Translations under genes and position numbers: made by a program
Notes under the pieces: generated by a model
The model's database searches: none
The model's input: only the letters and a program-made list of their open reading frames with translations
What the model was told of the DNA's origin: nothing
Part shown: one piece after another, positions 57,305-64,000 of the stretch
Position numbering within the stretch: position 1 is the first letter of the stretch
Layout: every line of letters starts with the position of its first letter
Assembly: GCA_963565915.1 (NCBI GenBank)
Contig: OY751493.1
Coordinates: forward strand, 3,844,001 to 3,908,000
Length of the DNA: 64,000 nucleotides
Origin: Entoloma clypeatum
Taxonomy: Eukaryota; Basidiomycota; Agaricomycetes; Agaricales; Entolomataceae
Direction: 5' to 3'

Positions 57305-57338
57305 TGTTCCCCTCCTCAAGCTCTGTGTCCTCACAGAG

Positions 57339-57701
57339 TCATTGTCCCCATCCTCCGGCATCGTCGTTGTTTGTCCAGGCGCCATTCTCCTTGAGGCTCC
57401 AATTGTCTATTAGCTCTTCATTGATGGCGACGGCGAGCTCGAGACTCCGGATGGCTAGTTGGATGCGCCGGTTTTCAATGACCAGCGTACGGGTGTAGTT
57501 CCCGAGGATTTGTTTTTCTTCGGGGGTTGGTGCGACGGGGAGGTCGGATAAAGAATGGAGGCGGATGTGCATCTGTCAATGCAGGATGTCGGCGAGCGAG
57601 GCTTCTAGCGCGTGGATCTGGTCTCTCATGGAGAGGGCTTCACCCATGAGGGCAGTGATGGCGGGGTTGGTTTCAGTGGATGTGGTGGTGGCGGTGGACA
57701 T
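57339..57701 (-). pseudogene. Accessory ORF after pol, copy B
   Basis: Same protein as in copy A with the same internal TGA; coiled-coil character, no recognised domain. Confidence 0.6.
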
Positions 57702-57823
57702 GGTGCGGAGGATGTTGGAGAGATAGAGGAAGAATGGAGTAGCTATATTGAAGACGGAGCGGAGAACTCAGTGGGTTTTTGACTGATGAGGTCGATGCTG
57801 TTGCTGATTTCAACGGGTGTCTT

Positions 57824-60800
57824 TTATTGTGGACGTGACGGGTTCTGCCGATGGAAATCACAGATCAAATCTTGAGCGTTCTGAACATTAGCTCGCGGTT
57901 CCCATGTGTTCTCTTCTGGGCCATATCCTTCCCACTGGACGAGGTACTGGATCTTTCTGCGGAACTTTCGAGAGTCCAGGATCGTAGACACATGGTACTC
58001 TTCTCGTCCTTCAACGATGATTGGATCAGGGGCTGGTTTCTTTTTCTGGATGGCGTACTTCGGAGTTTCATATGGTGACAACAGGGTCTCGTTGAACACA
58101 GGGTGAATCATCTTCCAAGTCTTCGGAAGATCAAGAAGGTACGCACTAGCTCCTTTCTTCTCTAGGACTTTGAATGGTCCATGTCGGAGTGCATCAAGTT
58201 TCTTTGAGGGTCGATCGGTCCTGATGTTAGTCCCTTCCAGCCACACCTTGTCTCCGATGCGGTAGTCCCGAGACGGAGTTCGCCGTGTGTCAACTGTCTT
58301 CTTCATCTGATCCTGTGCTTGTTTCAGTGCAGCATTGGCTTCTTCTTGTGCCTGTTTGAGTTTTTTCAAGAAGTCGTTGGCAGCCGGGTTGGTATCTTCT
58401 AACACAAGTTCTCCCTTCCACGGATGTAAACCGTAGTTGAGGTAGAATGGGGTGTGCTTCGTTGTCTGGTGTTCTTTGTCATTGTACTGGAACTCTGCGA
58501 TTGCGATCCATTCTGCCCAATCATCCTGTAGATGGTTGACAAAGTTTCGTAAGAATGCTTCTGTTTCCTGATGCGATTGCTCGGCCTGTCCATCAGTCTG
58601 TGGGTGGTATGCGGTGGACAGGTTCCTCTTGATCCCTAACATGCGGCAGAGTATCTCCATGAACTTCGCAGCGAACTGTGGTCCCCTATCGCTGATGATC
58701 TTCTTGGGGATCCCATGAAGCTTCCATATCTGATCCCGATAGATCTTGGCTAATCCTTCAGCCGATAGTTCCACGGTTGTCAGAATGAGGTGAAGCATCT
58801 TTGAATGTCTATCCGTGATGACCAGAATTGCGTTTTTTCCATCAGATTCTGGTATCGGTCCCACGACGTCGATCCCTATGTCTTCCCATGGGTGACTTGG
58901 TGCTGCATGGGGATGTAGCGGAGCATGTCGCTTTTGTCGGTTAATCTTGTTGCGTTGACAAGTGTCGCAACCCTTCACGTACTTCTTCACATCATGCAGT
59001 ATGGTAGGCCACCAGTAGGTGCGAGTGAGGAGTTCATGTGTCCGGTACTGTCCTGGATGTCCAGCCACTGGTGCATCGTGTGATTCGAACATCAATTCTT
59101 GTCGTAATTGTGGGTCCGGCGGGACATAGACTCGTTCGCCTGCATAGGTGATCCCATTCTCCTGCTGATACCAATGAGGATTCTTTTTTACGCCCTGCGC
59201 TACTTCTGTCTCCATGCGGTTTGAACCCTTGATGCGTGTGATCCACGGATTTTCAATGGTCGTGACGTTTCCAATTTTGATGGAATCAGATGTTTCACCC
59301 CCTTCAAAGAATTGTTCCTCTGTGAACATCTCCATTTGTACCACATCTTCTGATTCCAATCGTTTCAAGAATAGTCCCTCCTTGAGCATTTGGTCACTGT
59401 CCTGTGGTTCGAGTTCCGCTTCATACCAGGGTAAGCGTGACAGGATGTCCGCTTTTGCATTGGTCTTGCCGGGTACATGCCGTAATTCGAAGTCATAGTC
59501 TTGTAACTTCATTTTCCAGCATCGCTGTCGTTGATTTAGGTCCTGAGGACGACGGAAATATTCCAGGTTCTTGTGATCGGTCAAGATCTCGAAATGTTCC
59601 CTGGCTTCAAGCAGATAGTGTCTCCAATCTTTTAATGCTTCCACAACCGCCAGGAGTTCCTTGTCGTATATCTCATAATTCTGTTCGGCCATGGACATGG
59701 TCCGCGACAAGAACGCAATGGGGTGCCATTTGTCGTCTTGCTTCTGAGAGAGTACTGCTCCAATTGCATAGCCCAATGCATCGGTTTCAATCCTGAACTG
59801 TCCCTCTGGTTTTGGTAATGCCAAGACCGGTGCTGATGTAATTGCCCATATGAGACCTTCAAAGGCTTGCTGGTCTGTTGGTCCCCAAGTAAATGCCATA
59901 CCGCCTGTGAGCGCGGTGAGAGGCTTTGCGATGTTTGAGTACCCTTCAATAAATCGTCGATAGAAGTTAGCAAATCCAAGGAACTTCTGAACTTCCTTTT
60001 TTGATGTGGGTGCTCGCCAGTTTCGAATTGTATCCACCTTCTCAGTTTCCATCTCAACACGTCCCTCACCAACCACATATCCCAATATAGGACATTTCGT
60101 TACTTCCCATAAACACTTCTTCTCCTTTAGGAACAAATCATTGTCTGATAGGATCTGTAGGATTTCTTCAGTGTTTCGCGCGAGTTCTTCCTTGGTTTTA
60201 CCAATAACCACGATGTCATCCATGTAGATCACGCAGATACGTCGGCGGATCTGGTCCCGGAATAGACTAGCCATCATTTGAGAGAACGTTCCCAGGGAGT
60301 TGCAAAGACCAAAAAACATGACCAATGGTTCGAACAATCCTCGACTGGTGAGGAAGGCAGCTTTCCATTCATCGCCCTCCTTAATCCGGACGTTGTTATA
60401 GCCCCACATGATGTCCATTTTATTGAAGTAGACCGCATCTTTCAGTACGTCCAAGAGATCGGATATTCGTGGGAGTGGGAACTTGTCTTTGACCGTGAAT
60501 TTATTGACCATGCGGTAATCTTGTACCAATCGTTTGGAGCCATCCTTTTTGTTGATGAAGAAGCAAGGGGAGGCATAAGGGGATTTGGACGGGCGGATCT
60601 TTCCCGTTGCTAGACCCTCGTCAATGAATGCGTCCAATTCTTCTTGTTCCTTTTGCGTCATAGGATATGTATTTCCCCCTAGTTCCTTTGGTGCGTCCGG
60701 TGTAAGTTCGATCCCATGGTCCCATTCCCTCTCCTTTGGGATTTTGTCAAAGTTCTCTTTCTCGAAAAGATCAGCAAATCGTTCAACATATGAGGGTCGT

Positions 60801-61423
60801 TTGGTTGTGGGAGGTGGTGTGGGAGTGACAGCTTCCAAGATAGGGTCTCCAGGCTTCCATTTCTGATCCGACTTTTTGGGTGCATCTTTGTCGCGCACCT
60901 CAACCATGCAAACTCAGTGTTTGCGACCATTAAGGTTAATCCTGAAATCCGAGTGTTTGGTTCGACATGTTGTTGGGCACCGGTTAAATGTTACCGCGCC
61001 GGTTGTCCAATTGATTGTGGGGTTGTGGTGCACCAACCAGTCATGTCCCAAGAGCATGTCCATTCTCCCAATGTCCAGTACCATTGCTTCCATGGTTTCC
61101 TGATGTGCTCCCAAATCCAGTTTGACTTCGGCAAGTTGGCTCGCTTTCTGTTGTCGATTTGGTGATCCATCCGCATTTAGAATTGCTATGGGTGGTATTC
61201 CTCGCATGGGGAGGTTCTGTTCGCGTACTATTCTGGGATGGATGCATGTGCGCTCACATCCGCTGTCAACCTCAGGTCGGATAACCTTTGGTCCTCATCG
61301 TGTTTTGAGCTGAGCTAACAGCCTGATTTCTCGTCTTTTCGGCGGGTTATCTCCCTTCACAGTCTTAGTCAATGCAGCGGCTCGCTTGGCAGGGATGACA
61401 TAGGTTCTATTGTCTGCAGTCAT
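57824..61423 (-). pseudogene. Pro-pol polyprotein, copy B (two in-frame stops)
   Basis: Same domain order as copy A: aspartic protease, reverse transcriptase, RNase H, integrase, chromodomain. The same two TGA codons, at mirrored positions 61297-61295 and 60916-60914, interrupt it. The 1,027-codon uninterrupted part (57824-60907) is residue-for-residue identical to copy A. Confidence 0.9.
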
Positions 61424-61473
61424 ACAAGGCAAGCAAGTCCGTTTAATAGATAAGGGTCGCGACTTAGCGTCGT

Positions 61474-62340
61474 TTAATCGGACCCTTCGGGAAAATCCTT
61501 CTCGTCGGCTTCTAAGATTGTGGTTTCATCATTCTCGGCATCTTCCTCAGACACCTTCCTAATCCTTCCGGAGTTCTTCTTCGGCTTGCGGCAGTTGCGC
61601 GCGATATGGCCTTCTTGGTCACAGTTGAAACACTTGCGACCATCTTTCTTCTTTGGAGCGCTACAGTCTTTAGCCAGATGACCGAAGCGTTGGCAGTTGT
61701 AGCAACGGGCTACTCCTGCTTTGTCGATCTCCATGGCCTTGCCCTGACCACCATAAGTGGTACCTGATCCGGTGCGCATGTCGCCGCCACCTCGGATGAC
61801 CAGTGCGTGTCCTTCCATCTGTCGTCCCTTGTTTCGGATCTCCTTTGCATAATCGGTGTACGTCTTGCCATCGCTAGCCACTTGTTCAGAGATTCTGCGG
61901 TTGACGTTTTTCTCTAGGATGTATTTCCCAGTTTCTTCGCCAAGGTTTGACAGTTTCAAGAGTTCTTCAAATTCATCCAAGAATTCATCAACAGTGCGTT
62001 TCTCTTGTTTCAGGACTTCGAGTCTCGCTTTGGCAGTGACCGACTTGTTGGCGATGGAGAATCGTGTGGCGATATCATCGGAAAAACCTAGCCAGGTGAT
62101 GTTCTCGTTGTCAACAGCAAGAGCATCTAACTTGTTACTGGCCCAGTGTCTGCCGGACCCTTCCATCATGCGGGATAGCACTGCAAGAATCTTCTGATCG
62201 TCTGTGAGGCTCTTTTGGAACCTGATGTATAGTTTGGTGGCTTTCCACCACTCGTCAAAGGTGTATCTGTCCTTGAACATCCCAGGATCCTTGATGATCT
62301 TGGATGTATCCATTGTTTGTACAGCCGGGGCTTCTGCCAT
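61474..62340 (-). CDS. Gag, copy B
   Basis: 288 aa with the Gag domain and two CCHC knuckles (CYNCQRFGHLAKDC, CFNCDQEGHIARNC). Differs from copy A at about ten positions, for example EWW for KWW and QRFGH for QCFGH. Confidence 0.88.
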   Translation of the reverse strand: MAEAPAVQTMDTSKIIKDPGMFKDRYTFDEWWKATKLYIRFQKSLTDDQKILAVLSRMMEGSGRHWASNKLDALAVDNENITWLGFSDDIATRFSIANKSVTAKARLEVLKQEKRTVDEFLDEFEELLKLSNLGEETGKYILEKNVNRRISEQVASDGKTYTDYAKEIRNKGRQMEGHALVIRGGGDMRTGSGTTYGGQGKAMEIDKAGVARCYNCQRFGHLAKDCSAPKKKDGRKCFNCDQEGHIARNCRKPKKNSGRIRKVSEEDAENDETTILEADEKDFPEGSD

Positions 62341-62342
62341 GT

Positions 62343-63071
62343 CTAGAGTCTGCGGAGGAGAAGAGGGGTCGGGTTGTTGGGATGAAGATGGGGTTCGGGA
62401 TACAGGTAAGGATTGAAAATGAGTCCCTGTTCTAGGCGTCTGTTCGATATCTGACTGCGCGGAGTCAAAAGTAAATTCGTCAGGGGACTCGTCGGCGGAA
62501 TCGGTGGCAAAACGTTCAGAGTATTTCCTCTGTAAATCTCTAAGGAATCTCTGTTCCTGCGCGTCTGTTGGTCTCGAGAAGGGGTCAAGTCTCTCGTTTC
62601 GTGCCCAGTGGTTGTACTCGGTCTGTTGTTCTTTGGTGGTGAAGTGGGCGTAGATCTGCTGCTTCGAGTAAGACGTGATGATGTGGCTCTGGGACGTCTC
62701 GATGTGAGCGTCCTAATCAATCTTCTGATAACGGTTGTCTGGACACCGATAAACTCTCTGATCTCTGTGATCCAACCTGTCTGAGGTCCTTCTTGAACGC
62801 GAAAACTTTCGAGTTCGTTCTGTTGGGCGTTGTAACGCGTGATCTGGTGTTGCCGAGCAAGATGGATGCTCTCTGCTATCTCGCTGTGGGGGCGATGCTC
62901 GTCGTTGTCTAGTTCTTCGTCAAGCACCTGCTGTAGGATGCGACGGATCTCCGATTCGATGTACTGCTGGATGAGTGTAAAATCGATACTGTCTCGAGGA
63001 CTTAGCTCCTCCTGTCGGGCTTCTGGCGTGCTGAATGGGTTACTGGTGAAGTCTTCAAAGAAGCGCGACGT
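62343..63071 (-). pseudogene. Leader ORF, copy B, start codon lost
   Basis: Same product as the copy A leader but the ATG reads ACG (63071-63069). The frame is otherwise open to a TAG just before gag, without the TGA found in copy A. A later non-ATG start would be needed for expression. Confidence 0.6.
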
Positions 63072-63131
63072 CTTGACTCGTCTGGTAGTTGCTCTCTTTG
63101 CTCTGGGCGAACCTAATGAGATTTAGCAACT

Positions 63132-63520
63132 TGTTATGCTTAACAAACCATTCCAAGGTTCGGGCAGAGTATGCAGGAAAGTGGAAAGGCGAAGAGCAAA
63201 GTGATTGCTAAATCTAAGGAATGTAGCTATGGTACATGGGGTTTATATAGTACTGGCTACGAGCGGTAGCGAGTGAGTCAGTAGCTGCGGAAGGCAGTGC
63301 GGATGAGTCAGTAACTGCGGAAAGGCAGTGCGAAGTGAGTCAGACGACTGCGGACTGAGTAATCCCTACTGCGGAGTGCGAGTCAGCGCGGGAGCAAAGT
63401 ATACTAAAGGAGAATGGTAGAGTAAAGGTAAATGAATAAGCAGTCCGATGAGTCAAAGAAATAACGAAGGTACAATGCAAGGGAAAAGTGCGTAACATAC
63501 AAACCGGTAAGTCCGTAACA
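63132..63520 (-). repeat. 5' LTR of copy B
   Basis: 389 bp with the same 21-bp segment as the 5' LTR of copy A; about two substitutions between those two. Confidence 0.9.
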
Positions 63521-64000
63521 CAAACATGAGGTCGAGATCTGGACCAATCATAAAAACCTCGAGTATTTCATGCAGGGACGAAAGCTTAATCGCAGACAAG
63601 CACAATGGGCGTTGTATCTAACATGTTTCAATTTCAAATTAATACACAAGGCTGGCACCTCAATGGGAAAGGCGGATGCTCTTTCGAGAAGGGTTGATCA
63701 TAGAAAGGGGGTGGAAAATGACAACGAAGATGTAACATTATTAAAACCCGAATACTTCCACTTGCGAGCAATGGATTGAGGTCACATACTTATTGATGGA
63801 CAAGAAAGTAAACCATTAAAACGCATCAGGGATGCCAAGGAGTTTGATGAACAAGTGTTGAAAGCAGTGGAAGAGTTAAAAACCAAAACATTGCGCGCAG
63901 ATGAATGGCACGAAGAGCAGGGACTCTGGTTACATAGAGGAAAGGTTTATGTTCCGAAAAGTCAGGAACTCAGGGAGGAAATAATTAAATTACACCACGA
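63521..64000 (+). mobile_element. Gypsy RNase H / integrase-start fragment, third family
   Basis: Reads HEVEIWTNHKNLEYF straight after the LTR of copy B, then LNRRQAQWALYL and GKADALSRR (end of RNase H), a TGA after HLRAMD at about 63778, and on toward an integrase zinc region (WLHRGKVYVPKSQELREEII). Runs off the window. The 5' part is absent on the other side of copy B, so the element is truncated. Confidence 0.75.

Larger units (their letters stand above)
56937..63520 (-). mobile_element. Full-length Ty3/gypsy chromovirus, copy B
   Basis: Exactly 6,584 bp, the inverse of copy A with every feature at the mirrored coordinate (106744 minus the copy A position). 5' LTR 63132-63520 (389 bp), 3' LTR 56937-57304 (368 bp). 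Self-priming site at 63119-63129 pairing with 63205-63215. Flanks CAGCG and CAAAC do not form a target-site duplication. The right flank is the interior of another gypsy element. Confidence 0.93.

Noticed and set aside
43224..63520. Possibility that the inverted repeats are a DNA transposon or a segmental duplication of host genes
   Set aside because: All shared sequence lies within LTR ends and encodes Gag, Pol and a chromodomain; no host gene is included.
1..64000. CRISPR arrays, bacterial operons, tRNA or rRNA genes
   Set aside because: None seen; spliced genes and element types are eukaryotic, and candidate B-box matches fell inside coding sequence.

Overview
The window comes from a filamentous basidiomycete fungus, most likely an Agaricomycete. 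Genes are split by very short introns (about 45-80 nt, GT...AG). The gene set is eukaryotic: DASH complex, dynactin, TORC1, RNA polymerase II, metacaspase, and a FuA-like fungal glutathione transferase. The repeats are fungal Ty3/gypsy chromoviruses and Ty1/copia elements. I saw no rRNA, tRNA or CRISPR array. All exon boundaries given here were read by eye from splice signals and protein continuity.

Region 1-40.5 kb is a dense euchromatic block. From left to right it holds ASK1 (+), an inositol polyphosphate multikinase (-), a small unrecognised ORF (+), the dynactin p150 subunit (-), the TORC1 subunit Raptor/Kog1 (+), a two-finger C2H2 protein (+), adenosine kinase (-), a four-activity RNA-repair protein (-), an Ats1/Kti13-like RCC1 propeller (+), a 91-residue Swi5 homologue (-), RPB7 (-), a metacaspase (-), a 57-codon psq-type HTH remnant (-), a FuA-like glutathione transferase (-), a single-pass membrane protein (-), a CorA/Alr Mg2+ transporter (-), a PX-domain AGC kinase (-) and an unrecognised nuclear-looking protein (-). 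Several neighbours are extremely close: ASK1/IPK stops are 42 bp apart, and the RNA-repair stop lies 83 bp from the adenosine kinase start.

The most interesting gene is at 17981-20581. One intronless reading frame joins a 2H-type cyclic phosphodiesterase, a dual-specificity phosphatase, a P-loop polynucleotide kinase-like domain and an Rnl2-like RNA ligase. Together these are all the chemistries needed to heal and seal a broken RNA. It shares a 174-bp divergent promoter region with the Kti13-like gene, whose yeast relative acts in tRNA anticodon modification.

Region 40.5-64 kb is a retrotransposon island. A 20-bp GC-rich minisatellite marks its left edge. Two chromovirus copies of exactly 6,584 bp lie in opposite orientation (43224-49807 and 56937-63520). 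Between them are a truncated inverted third copy, an LTR scrap, a degraded second gypsy family and a truncated copia gag-protease. A further gypsy fragment runs off the right end. The two full-length copies share inactivating stop codons and have mismatched LTRs within each element but matched LTRs between elements, which points to recombination or gene conversion rather than independent transposition. Two of the gypsy families carry an 11-12 nt primer-binding site complementary to their own LTR, the signature of Tf1-type self-priming.
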